This document shows positions 1 to 9,288 of a stretch of DNA of 64,000 nt, one piece after another. The number at the start of each line of letters is the position of its first letter. The first letter of the stretch is position 1. A program made the translations under genes and the position numbers. Source of the DNA: JANJUO01 sp942492935. Lineage in GTDB: Bacteria; Bacteroidota; Ignavibacteria; Kapaibacteriales; UBA2268. The notes under the pieces are model-generated. The model searched no databases. It saw nothing but the letters and a program-made list of their open reading frames with translations, and was not told the DNA's origin. The stretch is taken from NCBI GenBank assembly GCA_942492935.1, contig OW818654.1, forward strand, positions 3,348,001 to 3,412,000, written 5' to 3'.

Positions 1-1897
1 TTTGTTTGGGAGTTAATATATCAACGATTGTACTATCTCCTACTTGACCGTAATAATTCCAGCCAAAACCAAAGAAATTAAAATGTGGTGTTTTAGGGTC
101 TGTTATAGTATAAAAACGCCAAGTTTCAGACCATCTACTTGAAATGGAATTTGTTATTGCTTTCACTCTCCAATAATATGTTGACCAATAATTCAATGAA
201 TCGGGTAAAGAAAAAAAAGCAGTATTTATTGTATCATTAAAAACTAATGCGTTGAATTGTATATCTTCAGAAATTTGAATTAGATATTTTTGGGCAAAGG
301 GAACTGCTTCCCAACTAAATTCAAATAATGGTTGTTTCTTTGAGTCAATTTCTGGTGAAATTAGTTTTGGCTTTGTAAGTCCAGTGTAGAATGCTGGTTC
401 TAATTCTTGCGTTAAATACTCATCATCACTTCTTGCAATTGAAATTTTTACTGAATAATAATTAAATAATTCAGTACTATCAATTTTTGCAATATAAAAC
501 CCATCTGAATAATTGTAATCTAATTGAATCCATTCAGAAGATTCTAATTCCTTATAGTAAAACTTAAGAGTATCACTTTCCTCAAGATTATTCAATTTGC
601 ATTTTATAGAAATTGTATCATCCGGCTTATAAATTTCTTTAAGAACATCATTATTTGAAATAAACAGTAATTTACATTCAGGAAAATCTTTATTTGAAGT
701 TTCACTATTAAATCCACAAGATACTTTTACAAATCCTAATTTATCGTAAAACAGCAAACTATCATATTTGATTTCTACTTTATTAAATCCAGCAGGTAAG
801 TTGAAATTTTCATAAAAAATTTCATTATCAAAAGCATTGTAATTTGCATTTTTAATGAAATTATTAAGTAATGTATCAACTACAACCAAGTCTTGATTTA
901 TAATTTTCAAATTTGTAGATTTCTGTAATGAAAACCCATAACTATTATTAAAAATGCCAGGTTTGTTATAAGGTTCTACCGATGTTGGTCTTGTTATTTT
1001 GATACCACTAATATTATCATTTCTGAGCATTATATCACCAGTAAAAAATTGATAACTATCAATATTTACAAAATGACTGCCATAATCAAATCTTTTGATT
1101 GTATCTAATTTATCATGAGTTAGATAATTTAGTTTATTATCTTTTATATTAATTATTGGAGATAATTGAACAGATTTTGTACCGTAATCTTCATGATATT
1201 GAGATGTATGCGTAAAATTATCTGCATTAATAAAATTATAGTATTTTTGTTTAATATTTGGATTATCATTCCTTAGATTGAAGTTTATAGAATACTTTTC
1301 AAAGAGAAACATTTCGGATAAATCTTGTTCAGTATATTGTAAATAAGTATTAAAAGCTGGCATCATATCAAAACCTTCAGTAGATATTTTCCTATTCAAT
1401 GAATTAAAATCATCATATTGATAATTTATTTTGAATGAATTATTGACAGAAATGTTATAAGTTTCAGATTGATTAATTCCATTCTTAGAAGCATACATAA
1501 GCATAAATTTGTCATAATAGTCTAAATCTGATTTAATATAACAAATCGTAGCAAATCCCAATTCAAATTGAGCTGATATATCATTCACATAAAATTCATT
1601 TACAACAATACCACCGTTTAATAAAAGCATCCTATTACTAGTAAATTTGAAATACCAAGAACCATAATTTAAATAATTTGTTGGATTTTCATTTTTGTTT
1701 AAGTAGTTGAAAGTTATCTTATTTTTGAAATCATCTTTATTAATATTGACATAGTAATTTGTATCTCTATCAACAACTATCGAATCTTTAACAAAAAAAT
1801 AGTAAGGAAGAACAGGAATTATTGATTGAGGATCAGCTGTATCATTAAAATCATACACACTGACAAAAACATCATAGTACCAAGTGGTATTGGGATA
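1..1897 (-). CDS. C-terminal part of subtilisin-like exported protein (frameshifted from 1819-3717, left end off window)
   Basis: This minus-strand frame is open without a stop from about 1897 to the window edge, roughly 630 codons. It has no start of its own and directly continues the S8 protease upstream. One extra C in the run at 1892-1894 (minus sense) would join the two frames. The region is a large extracellular beta-rich tail. Near the visible end there is a fibronectin-III-like segment (FSWEAVPFAQKYLIQIS, then YYWRVKA) followed by GWNYYGQVGDSTIVDILTP, which resembles an RCC1-type propeller repeat. The true C-terminus, where a secretion-sorting domain might lie, is outside the window. 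The protein continuity is seen directly; the FN3 and RCC1 labels are tentative. Confidence 0.7.
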
Positions 1898-3717
1898 CTA
1901 ACATTTTTCTTACCAGAATACTTTGCATATTCAACATTCATATTTCTATCCGTCAAAATAATCCACTCGGCAGTTTCAAATACATCTATGTTTAAAAATC
2001 TGGCTTTTGAAAAAATAAAATCTGTTTTTATCTCATCATTTTCGCTTTTGGCTATTAACTTTCCCTTATAAGTGGGTGGATTAATATCAGGTATTGGAAA
2101 ATTTATATCATTAACATATACTTTTAATATAGCTTTGGCACTTGAACCTGCATTTATTGAAACATTTTGTGGTTCGATTTCATAAGTAAATCCATCAGGA
2201 AAATCATAATCCAAGAACAGATTATAAGTTTGAGAATTTAAACTTTTGTTATACAAAGTTAATGTGTCCGATTTTGTCCATGATGAATCCGACAATTCGA
2301 TATTTCCAAAATTGATTGAAGAAGGCATTATAATTGATTTTGATTTGGCGGCAGAAAAAATGTCCATTCTTCCTCCACCTTGCTCCCAAATTGTTGCACC
2401 TACATCAATTGATGTTCCCATTAATGCAGATTTAATCTCTTGTGGAGTCCAAGTTGGATTTATTTGTCTTAATAATGCCGCCGCTCCAGCAACATGTGGA
2501 GCGGACATTGATGTTCCACTCTTTGTTGCAAATTGATTATAAGGTGCCGCCGAATAAATATCTACACCGGGTGCAGAAATATCTGGTTTGATAATATCCG
2601 AGCCCACAACTGGACCGCGAGAACTAAAATTAGCAACTTGGTCGTTGTTATCAGTTGCGGCAACTGTTAAAGCATCTTTTGCAATTCCAGGACTAAACAA
2701 AGTATATATAGATTTTCCAGCATTTCCTGCTGATACCACACAAACTACTCCATTTTCAACTGCATTATTTACTGCAACACATTGTGGGTCTTCAGGATAA
2801 CCACTGCCTCCCAAACTCAAATTGATTACATCCGCACCATCATCTGTATTTGGGTCACCATCTGGATCAATAGAATATTCAATACCTGCTATAATTGCAT
2901 CTGAAGAACCTGAAGATTGAGCATTTAAAACTTTTACTCCAAGAAGTGATGCTTCTGGTGCAACACCCGTTAATCCATTTCCGTTTCCAGCCGCAATACC
3001 TGCACAATGCGTACCATGACCATGGTCATCAAAAAAATTAGGAGAATTGGATACAAAACTATACCCGCCAACAACTTTACCGTTATTCAAAGATACATGA
3101 TTGGAATCAATACCAGTATCAATTATGGCAATTAAAATCCCTTTTCCTTTAACACCATAATTCGCCCAAACACTATCTGCACGAATTACCTTGTTACTTG
3201 CATCATCATTGGTTTTGACTTCCACAACATCATGCACAGATTTGATATAATCCAATTTTTTAATTTCATCTATTACCCAAGGTTTAGTCCTCAAAGAAAT
3301 ACCATTGAGAGCTATCTTGTAACGAAATTTTATCGTATAAACAGGTCTTATTCCATGAATTTTTATCAATTCTTCATCATTAATTATTCTTTCTAAGTCA
3401 TTAAGAAATCTTTTTTGTTGAAGTTGTACCAATTCAAGGGAGCGATTTAAATTCGAAAAATTAAAATTTGTCTGACCTTTAAATGTTTTAACTGGCTCTT
3501 GAGAGAATTCAACAATCACATCCTTATCTTCATTTGGATTAGATGATTTAGTATGAATTATTTTTCCATTTTCAATGAGTGAAGTTGTGGTACTAGCAAT
3601 TTGATTCTTTAATTCCAATGGTTCTTGATTTTTTGGAAATTTGATTTGCACTTGAGCAAATAACGAAATTGTATTAATTATAATGATAATTAAAACAAGA
3701 GTTAAATTTTTTTTCAT
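1819..3717 (-). CDS. Secreted subtilisin-like serine protease (peptidase S8)
   Basis: Extracellular endopeptidase of the subtilase family. An N-terminal signal peptide (about residues 1-21) is followed by an inhibitor-like propeptide region to about 180. The catalytic triad is visible: Asp200 in IAIIDTGID, His234 in DHGHGTHCAG and Ser403 in SGTSMSAPHVAG, with oxyanion Asn332 in VSAGNAG. The domain ends near residue 460 and a beta-sandwich region follows. The reading frame then falls into a short nonsense tail (about the last 25 residues) ending at 1819, while a neighbouring frame continues for another 630 codons. The natural product is therefore at least 1,240 residues. The indel is either a sequencing or assembly error or a real truncation; catalytic function would survive it. 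Confidence 0.9.
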   Translation of the reverse strand: MKKNLTLVLIIIIINTISLFAQVQIKFPKNQEPLELKNQIASTTTSLIENGKIIHTKSSNPNEDKDVIVEFSQEPVKTFKGQTNFNFSNLNRSLELVQLQQKRFLNDLERIINDEELIKIHGIRPVYTIKFRYKIALNGISLRTKPWVIDEIKKLDYIKSVHDVVEVKTNDDASNKVIRADSVWANYGVKGKGILIAIIDTGIDSNHVSLNNGKVVGGYSFVSNSPNFFDDHGHGTHCAGIAAGNGNGLTGVAPEASLLGVKVLNAQSSGSSDAIIAGIEYSIDPDGDPNTDDGADVINLSLGGSGYPEDPQCVAVNNAVENGVVCVVSAGNAGKSIYTLFSPGIAKDALTVAATDNNDQVANFSSRGPVVGSDIIKPDISAPGVDIYSAAPYNQFATKSGTSMSAPHVAGAAALLRQINPTWTPQEIKSALMGTSIDVGATIWEQGGGRMDIFSAAKSKSIIMPSSINFGNIELSDSSWTKSDTLTLYNKSLNSQTYNLFLDYDFPDGFTYEIEPQNVSINAGSSAKAILKVYVNDINFPIPDINPPTYKGKLIAKSENDEIKTDFIFSKARFLNIDVFETAEWIILTDRNMNVEYAKYSGKKNVSIPIPLGTMMFLSVCMILMIQLILNQ

Positions 3718-4368
3718 AATTATAAGAATTTTTTGTTATTAATTTAGTAAATTTATTCAATACTAATTTATTTATATTAACTCTAAATAATTGGGAATAC
3801 TACCAAAAATATGGAGTTGGACTTAAAGAAAAATTGTAATTTATTTTCAATTCGAAGACAAAGAACAAAAAAAATTTCAATACATTTTTTTTCCCAAAAT
3901 TATATAATTTTATTAAATAAAACAAAATTATTTATAGTTATTTTAGATTTTTTTTTCACTTAGAAAAGTTATATTTTTTAACACAAACGAAGTGGATTAC
4001 GAAATACGATAAGCAAATTTCTCAGTAATTAAATTGGAAATCCAATAGTTTTTATCATTATTCATATTTGATAATTTATATTTGCCACCATCATACTTAT
4101 TCTGTAAGTGTTTTGGATTGAGTTTCAAATAAATTCGTCCCTCTCCAAAAATCCGTTTTATAGTATTAACCTTTATTATTTTGCAATACTAATTACAGAA
4201 GATATAACTTTTTTACAATTTAAAATTAAAATTTTTTTTCGGAATATAATATACATTAGTGCTGATAAACACAATAAATAATGATGTGCTTTTTTTATAA
4301 AATTTAAAAATATCAAAAAAAAAATTTAAAAATATTTAAAATAATAAAAAATTTATTTCGTGATTATG
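3718..4368. other. Intergenic region between divergent protease and groESL genes
   Basis: About 650 bases, very AT-rich, with no convincing open frame on either strand. It must carry the protease promoter (minus strand) and part of the groES promoter just before the CIRCE element. No repeat or RNA gene was recognised. Confidence 0.5.
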
Positions 4369-4395
4369 TTAGCACTCGTTACAAAAGAGTGCTAA
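4369..4395 (+). promoter_or_regulatory. CIRCE operator (HrcA binding site) upstream of groESL
   Basis: A perfect 9-bp inverted repeat, TTAGCACTC and GAGTGCTAA, separated by exactly 9 bases (4378-4386). This is the consensus CIRCE element bound by the heat-shock repressor HrcA. It lies 53 bases before the groES start, within the expected promoter or 5' leader. The chaperonin operon is therefore expected to be HrcA-repressed and heat-inducible. No hrcA gene is present in the window. Confidence 0.97.
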
Positions 4396-4448
4396 TATTT
4401 TGAAATTTAAATTTTTTTATTATTAATATAATTTTTTGAGAGGTTTAT

Positions 4449-4739
4449 ATGAATTTAACTCCTTTGCACGACAGAATTATCGTGAAAGCCGCAATGCCTG
4501 AAGAAGTAACTAAAGGCGGAATTATCATCCCTGATACAGCAAAAGAAAAACCAATGCAAGGCGAAGTGATTGCAGTTGGTAATGGCAAAGTTGCTGAAAA
4601 CGGCAATGTAACTCCATTGCAAGTTAAAGTTGGCGACAAAGTATTATATGGAAAATACTCAGGTACAGAAGTTGCAATCGAAGGCGATGAATATTTGATT
4701 ATGCGCGAAAGCGATGTTTATGCAATAATTAACAAGTAA
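4449..4739 (+). CDS. groES: Co-chaperonin GroES
   Basis: Ten-kDa co-chaperonin of 96 residues, the usual family length, forming the heptameric lid of GroEL in the cytoplasm. It opens with NLTPLHDRIIVKA and contains the mobile-loop segment EEVTKGGIIIPDTAKEKP, both diagnostic. A GAGAGG ribosome binding site at 4438-4443 precedes the ATG by five bases. It is the first gene of the CIRCE-controlled operon, with groEL 32 bases downstream. Confidence 0.98.
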   Translation: MNLTPLHDRIIVKAAMPEEVTKGGIIIPDTAKEKPMQGEVIAVGNGKVAENGNVTPLQVKVGDKVLYGKYSGTEVAIEGDEYLIMRESDVYAIINK

Positions 4740-4771
4740 TTTAAATAATTAAAATAAAGGATAATAAAACA

Positions 4772-6409
4772 ATGGCAGCAAAATTAATTAATTTCGATGT
4801 TGAGGCACGTGCTTCACTCAAAAAAGGCGTTGATATTCTTGCAAATACTGTAAAAGTTACATTAGGTCCAAAAGGTCGTAATGTGATTATTGACAAAAAA
4901 TTCGGTGCACCAACCGTCACTAAAGACGGTGTTACTGTTGCAAAAGAAATCGAATTAGAAGATCCGATAGAAAACATGGGTGCAAATATGGTTCGCGAAG
5001 TTGCTTCAAAAACTTCAGATGTAGCCGGTGACGGAACAACTACTGCAACTGTACTTGCTCAAGCAATCTATCGTGAAGGTTTGAAAAACGTTACTGCTGG
5101 TGCAAATCCAATGGATTTGAAACGTGGTATCGATTTGGCAGTTACTGCTATCACTGAAGGTTTGAGAGAATTGAGCCGCGAAGTTGAAGGCAAAAAAGAA
5201 ATCGCTCAAGTAGGTATTATTTCTGCAAATAATGATGCTACAATTGGCAACTTGATTGCTGAAGCAATGGAAAAAGTTGGCAAAGATGGAGTTATCACTG
5301 TTGAAGAAGCAAAATCAACTGAAACTACTATGGATACAGTTGAAGGTATGCAGTTTGATAGAGGTTATTTATCACCTTATTTCATCACAGATGCAGATTC
5401 AATGGAAGCAAAATTAGAAGATCCATTCATTTTGATTTATGACAAAAAAATCTCTGCAATCAAAGAATTATTGCCAATTTTGGAAAAAACTTCACAAGCA
5501 GGTAGATCATTATTGATTATCTCTGAAGATATCGAAGGCGAAGCATTAGCAACTTTGGTTGTTAATAAATTGCGTGGTACTTTGAGAGTTGCGGCTGTTA
5601 AAGCTCCTGGCTTTGGCGACAGACGTAAAGCAATGCTCGAAGATATAGCAATTTTGACTGGCGGCACTGTTATCAGCGAAGAAAAAGGTTATAAATTAGA
5701 CCAAGCAACTTTGGCTTATCTTGGTCATGCAAAAAGTATCATCATCGACAAAGACAACACAACAATTGTAGAAGGTGCTGGCAAAAGCGAAGATATCAAA
5801 CAAAGAATCAATGAAATTCGCGTTCAAATCGAAAAAACTTCATCAGAATATGATAGAGAAAAATTGCAAGAACGTCTTGCTAAACTTAGCGGTGGCGTAG
5901 CTGTGTTGAAAATCGGTGCTTCAACTGAAGTTGAAATGAAAGAAAAGAAAGCAAGAGTTGAAGATGCATTACATGCAACAAGAGCCGCGGTAGAAGAAGG
6001 TATCGTACCTGGTGGTGGCGTTGCTTACTTGCGTACTTTACACAAATTAGATTCAGTTGTAACTGCAAACGATGACCAATTAACTGGCGTTAATATCATT
6101 CGCAGAGCAATCGAAGAACCAATTCGTCAGATTGTAACTAACGCTGGTGAAGAAGCATCAGTTGTTTGCAATGCTGTTAAAGCTGGAACAGGTGCATTTG
6201 GTTACAATGCTGGAACAGGCGAATATTGCGACTTGTTTGAAGCAGGCGTTATCGATCCAACTAAGGTTAGCCGTGTTGCATTAGAAAATGCCGCATCAGT
6301 TGCTGGCTTATTGCTCACTACAGAAGCAACAATCGTTGACAAGCCATCCAAAGAAGCTCCAATGCCTGCAATGCCAGGTGGAATGGGCGGAATGGACGGA
6401 ATGTATTAA
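4772..6409 (+). CDS. groEL: Chaperonin GroEL
   Basis: Sixty-kDa chaperonin of 545 residues that folds cytosolic proteins in an ATP-driven double ring. The sequence is collinear with known GroELs: the ATP-binding GDGTTTATVLAQAI segment lies near residue 90, the apical domain is in the middle, and VVEGAGKSEDI and the equatorial GGGVAYLR region follow. It ends in the characteristic Gly/Met-rich tail (GGMGGMDGMY). It is cotranscribed with groES and followed by a strong hairpin terminator at 6456. Nothing is unusual, and it is the only groEL in the window. Confidence 0.98.
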   Translation: MAAKLINFDVEARASLKKGVDILANTVKVTLGPKGRNVIIDKKFGAPTVTKDGVTVAKEIELEDPIENMGANMVREVASKTSDVAGDGTTTATVLAQAIYREGLKNVTAGANPMDLKRGIDLAVTAITEGLRELSREVEGKKEIAQVGIISANNDATIGNLIAEAMEKVGKDGVITVEEAKSTETTMDTVEGMQFDRGYLSPYFITDADSMEAKLEDPFILIYDKKISAIKELLPILEKTSQAGRSLLIISEDIEGEALATLVVNKLRGTLRVAAVKAPGFGDRRKAMLEDIAILTGGTVISEEKGYKLDQATLAYLGHAKSIIIDKDNTTIVEGAGKSEDIKQRINEIRVQIEKTSSEYDREKLQERLAKLSGGVAVLKIGASTEVEMKEKKARVEDALHATRAAVEEGIVPGGGVAYLRTLHKLDSVVTANDDQLTGVNIIRRAIEEPIRQIVTNAGEEASVVCNAVKAGTGAFGYNAGTGEYCDLFEAGVIDPTKVSRVALENAASVAGLLLTTEATIVDKPSKEAPMPAMPGGMGGMDGMY

Positions 6410-6455
6410 TCAATTAAAAATTACGAATTTCAAATTACGTAATATGAAAATTAAT

Positions 6456-6488
6456 AATCCCTGCTATGAAAATGGCAGGGATTTTTTT
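6456..6488 (+). terminator. Rho-independent terminator after groEL (hairpin repeat copy 1)
   Basis: Perfect 9-bp stem AATCCCTGC / GCAGGGATT (6456-6464 with 6475-6483), 10-base loop, then a T run. The same hairpin, including the AGTTTTAG that follows it, recurs at 7697, and a close variant occurs at 8484. Confidence 0.9.
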
Positions 6489-6585
6489 AGTTTTAGTACC
6501 TAAGTTCAAATATAATTGATTACGTTTCGTTTGTAAATTCTGTTTGTGAAGTGAAAATTGTTGAATGATTATTATAAATCTAACT

Positions 6586-6894
6586 ATGCAAAATATAATC
6601 GAAGTAAATAATGAAAAGATACAAGAATATTGCAAACTATTAGATATCAATAAGATGTATATTTTTGGTTCTGCAGTTTCTGATAAATTCAACAATAATA
6701 GTGATATTGATTTTTTGATTTCATTTAAAGATAGTATTAGTATTGAAGATTATACTGATAATTACTTCGATTTGCATTATAAATTGAGCGATTTATTTGG
6801 AAGGAAAATTGATTTAATTACTGAAAATAGTTTATCCAATCCATATTTCATTGAAAGTATCAACGAAACTAAAGAGTTGATTTATGAATCGTGA
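6586..6894 (+). CDS. MNT-type nucleotidyltransferase domain protein
   Basis: Small protein of about 102 residues with the minimal nucleotidyltransferase signature: FGSAVSDKFNNNSDIDFLI, a GS motif followed about ten residues later by the metal-binding DxD. In characterised pairs, MntA-type proteins are antitoxins that AMPylate a HEPN ribonuclease encoded next door. No HEPN gene follows here, so it is either an orphan or acts on a distant partner. An in-frame ATG at 6565 is possible, but the start at 6586 (MQNIIEVNN) fits the family better. The next gene begins 11 bases after it. Confidence 0.75.
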   Translation: MQNIIEVNNEKIQEYCKLLDINKMYIFGSAVSDKFNNNSDIDFLISFKDSISIEDYTDNYFDLHYKLSDLFGRKIDLITENSLSNPYFIESINETKELIYES

Positions 6895-6904
6895 CATTAA
6901 AAAA

Positions 6905-7387
6905 ATGAATAGAAAACTACATATATTATTTTTAATAGGAACAATTATAATTACTCTTAATCCGACAAGAAGTTATGCCCATATGTCCGAGGAAATTGTT
7001 CCATTTGTGTTTAATGGATTTGTTGGTTATCAGTATGGCATTGGTACAAATGGTTACATATTGAGTGGTTTTGATGCAAACTTGGTTTTGATGGTTTTAA
7101 ATGGCGGGTATTCAAATAAAATAGATTTTGGTTCAAATGCATATATTGGCATCGGCTATGCATCAATACTTCAAATACAATATGGTTTTGCATATTCACA
7201 AAAAAAAGACTTGTTGAGACTTAGGTCAGATTTACCCATGCACCTTTTGGGGACTAAAGGAATTTGGAGAACTTTGTCAATTGGACTATATTGGGAAAAA
7301 CGGTTTAATGATGCGGATTATTCCAATAATTTTGGATTTAGTTTATCTATAGGAATTATGAATCTTATTTGGAATCCAGAAAAGTAA
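6905..7387 (+). CDS. Hypothetical exported protein, probable small outer-membrane beta-barrel
   Basis: About 160 residues. The start at 6905 gives an immediate signal peptide (MNRKLHILFLIGTIIITLNPTRSYA); an upstream ATG at 6884 would overlap the preceding gene. The mature part has alternating aromatic and glycine-rich strands such as GFVGYQYGIGTNGYILSGF and FGFSLSIGIMNLIW, suggesting a small beta-barrel. The family is not recognised. It lies between two stress or toxin-like genes and may be a passenger of that accessory cluster. Confidence 0.55.
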   Translation: MNRKLHILFLIGTIIITLNPTRSYAHMSEEIVPFVFNGFVGYQYGIGTNGYILSGFDANLVLMVLNGGYSNKIDFGSNAYIGIGYASILQIQYGFAYSQKKDLLRLRSDLPMHLLGTKGIWRTLSIGLYWEKRFNDADYSNNFGFSLSIGIMNLIWNPEK

Positions 7388-7452
7388 TAATAATAAATGT
7401 AATTTAATCATTTAATATTTGCAAAAATTAAAAATTAAAGGGCTTGAATAAT

Positions 7453-7698
7453 ATGCTACGTCCAACTGCTATAGAAGTTAAACCTTGTGATAACTATCAA
7501 TTACTTATCAAATTTGATAATAATGAAACTCGTTTATTTGATGTTGAAAAACTATTAGAAAAACCACCTTTTAAACCATTAAAATCAAAATCATTATTCG
7601 AAACTGTTCATACTAATGGTATAACTATTGAATGGCAAAATGATATTGATATATGTCCAGATGAATTGTATTATAATAGCAAACTTGTTTCAAATTAA
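7453..7698 (+). CDS. DUF2442 domain protein
   Basis: Eighty-one residues matching the DUF2442 pattern: MLRPTAIEVKPCDNYQLLIKFDN, then RLFDVEKLLEKPPFKPLK and the terminal IEWQNDIDICPDELYY. Members are often encoded beside DUF4160 proteins in putative toxin-antitoxin pairs, but no partner is seen here. The start is the ATG at 7453; an in-frame TTG lies three codons upstream. A copy of the AATCCCTGC hairpin overlaps its stop codon, so transcription should end immediately. Confidence 0.8.
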   Translation: MLRPTAIEVKPCDNYQLLIKFDNNETRLFDVEKLLEKPPFKPLKSKSLFETVHTNGITIEWQNDIDICPDELYYNSKLVSN

Positions 7699-7726
7699 TC
7701 CCTGCTATGAAAATGGTAGGGATTTT
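7697..7726 (+). terminator. Rho-independent terminator (hairpin repeat copy 2)
   Basis: AATCCCTGC (7697-7705) pairs with GTAGGGATT through one G-T wobble, followed by a T run and AGTTTTAG. It is nearly identical to the groEL terminator at 6456 over about 40 bases and begins at the stop codon of the DUF2442 gene. Confidence 0.85.
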
Positions 7727-7798
7727 TTAGTTTTAGGAAATTTGAAAAAATAATTTTAAGTTTATATTGTCATTTATGTTTTAATTAAAGGAAAATCA

Positions 7799-8029
7799 AT
7801 GATTGCACTGCAAGGGATATATAGAAATGGGGAGATTGAACTCGAACAGAAAATAATAAGCAATTATCCAATTAAAGTTATAGTTACTTTTTTAGTTGAT
7901 GAATCAAAAAGTGAAAATACAATATTGAATATTAATGATTTTTCTTTTCTTGAATCAAGAAGAAAAACACTTGAATTTAAGGGTAATATATCAGATGCAA
8001 TCATAGAAGAAAGAAGAGATGAACAATGA
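7799..8029 (+). CDS. Putative antitoxin of PIN-toxin pair (VapB-like)
   Basis: Seventy-six residues. It begins with a beta-hairpin-like MIALQGIYRNGEIELEQKI, the type of short N-terminal DNA-binding fold seen in several antitoxin families, and has a charged C-terminal tail (SRRKTLEFKGNISDAIIEERRDEQ) suited to wrapping a toxin. The stop overlaps the start of the PIN-domain gene by four bases (ATGA at 8026), the classic antitoxin-toxin arrangement. The antitoxin call rests mainly on this context. Confidence 0.75.
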   Translation: MIALQGIYRNGEIELEQKIISNYPIKVIVTFLVDESKSENTILNINDFSFLESRRKTLEFKGNISDAIIEERRDEQ

Positions 8030-8454
8030 AAATATTTATTGATACATCATCTTTGATTAAATTATATCATTATGAAGTTGATACTGATAGAATTGATGCA
8101 TTGCTTAGAGAAAATCCAATTTCAGAAATCTATTTATCTGAATTAGCAAAAGTTGAATTTTTTTCAGCAATTTGGAAAAAGGTTAGAACAAAAGATCTAA
8201 GCGAGATTCATGCAATTTATTTAATTAATGCCTTTAAAACAGACTTTTCAAAGTTTTCTTTTATTAAAGTACAAAAAGATTTAATTGAAAATGCAACAAA
8301 ACTAATCGTTCAATATGGAAAATTAGGTTTAAGAACTTTAGATTCAATTCAGTTAGCATCAATCCTTTCTGTTAAAGAACATGTATCTTTTGTATTAACT
8401 TCTGATATTTTATTGAAAAATATAGTTGAAAGAGAAAATATTTATACAAAATAA
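8026..8454 (+). CDS. PIN-domain ribonuclease toxin (VapC-like)
   Basis: PIN-fold endoribonuclease of 142 residues, a normal VapC length. The acidic metal-binding residues are in place: Asp6 in MKIFIDTSSLIKLY, Glu44 in the SELAKVEFFSA helix, Asp106 in LRTLDSIQLASIL and Asp127 near TSDILL. VapC toxins cleave tRNA or rRNA and are held inactive by the cognate antitoxin, here the translationally coupled upstream gene. The pair is followed by the third copy of the local hairpin terminator, making a self-contained module. Confidence 0.87.
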   Translation: MKIFIDTSSLIKLYHYEVDTDRIDALLRENPISEIYLSELAKVEFFSAIWKKVRTKDLSEIHAIYLINAFKTDFSKFSFIKVQKDLIENATKLIVQYGKLGLRTLDSIQLASILSVKEHVSFVLTSDILLKNIVERENIYTK

Positions 8455-8483
8455 TTAGGATAGTAATTTTTTGTCTTGTCAAA

Positions 8484-8511
8484 AATCCCTGCTATAAAAA
8501 TGGCAGGGATT
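8484..8511 (+). terminator. Hairpin terminator (repeat copy 3)
   Basis: Perfect 9-bp stem AATCCCTGC (8484-8492) / GCAGGGATT (8503-8511) after the VapBC-like pair. The loop differs slightly from copies 1 and 2 and the T run is short (TTTAT). Confidence 0.75.
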
Positions 8512-8609
8512 TATATTGTAATCAAAAAAAGGCAAAATCTAATAAAATTGACTTAATTTCGTTTTAGCTATTTAGTCAATGTAATTGTATTTTTATTTGG
8601 AATTGATTT

Positions 8610-9239
8610 ATGAAATGGTTAAAAGTTTTGATTTATATTTCTGCAATTGCAGTAATTTCCTTATCTCACCAAAGTTGTAATATTATCAAGCAAGTTTCAC
8701 AAACAATTTCTAATTTACAGAAATTAGAATACAAAATTGAAAATGTTACGAACTTTAGAGTTGCAAATATTAACGTTCAAAATATATCAAGTTTGAAAGA
8801 TTTTTCTATTACAGATGGTTTAAAACTTGCAAACGCTTATGCCACAAAAAGTTTTCCAGCTGATTTTGTATTAAATCTTAATGCAAAAAATCCAAATACA
8901 GGTTCAAACAACACTACAGCTACCTCCGCTACAATTGCTAAACTTGATTACAGATTGATTCTTGATGAAAAACCAACGATAAGTGGTGATATTTCTTCTC
9001 CAATAACAGTTCCCGGCACAGGTCAATCAATCAATATACCATTGAATATGAATCTTGATTTGTATAAATTTTTTGGTGATAGGGGTTACGAAAGTGTAAT
9101 TAATTTGGCACTTTCGCTTGGTGGATTGAATGCTAATCCAACAAAGGTTAAATTAGATATTAAGCCGACTGTAAATACTTCTATTGGTCCAATTTCTTAT
9201 CCAAACAGAATTACTGTAATTGATAAAGAATGGAGATAA
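8610..9239 (+). CDS. LEA type 2-like lipoprotein
   Basis: Protein of 209 residues with a hydrophobic signal segment ending at a cysteine (SLSHQSCNII), so probably a lipoprotein. The mature part resembles late-embryogenesis-abundant group 2 (WHy) domains: VANINVQNISSLKDFSI, FVLNLNAKNPN, and a repeated beta-sandwich with LDYRLILDEKP. Such domains are structural and associated with envelope or desiccation stress. Assignment is from motif impression and is moderate; it is at least an exported beta-rich lipoprotein. Confidence 0.65.
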   Translation: MKWLKVLIYISAIAVISLSHQSCNIIKQVSQTISNLQKLEYKIENVTNFRVANINVQNISSLKDFSITDGLKLANAYATKSFPADFVLNLNAKNPNTGSNNTTATSATIAKLDYRLILDEKPTISGDISSPITVPGTGQSINIPLNMNLDLYKFFGDRGYESVINLALSLGGLNANPTKVKLDIKPTVNTSIGPISYPNRITVIDKEWR

Positions 9240-9288
9240 ATTTAGATGGTTAATATGGGGTAAGTTTATTAATCTAAATTTTTAAACA

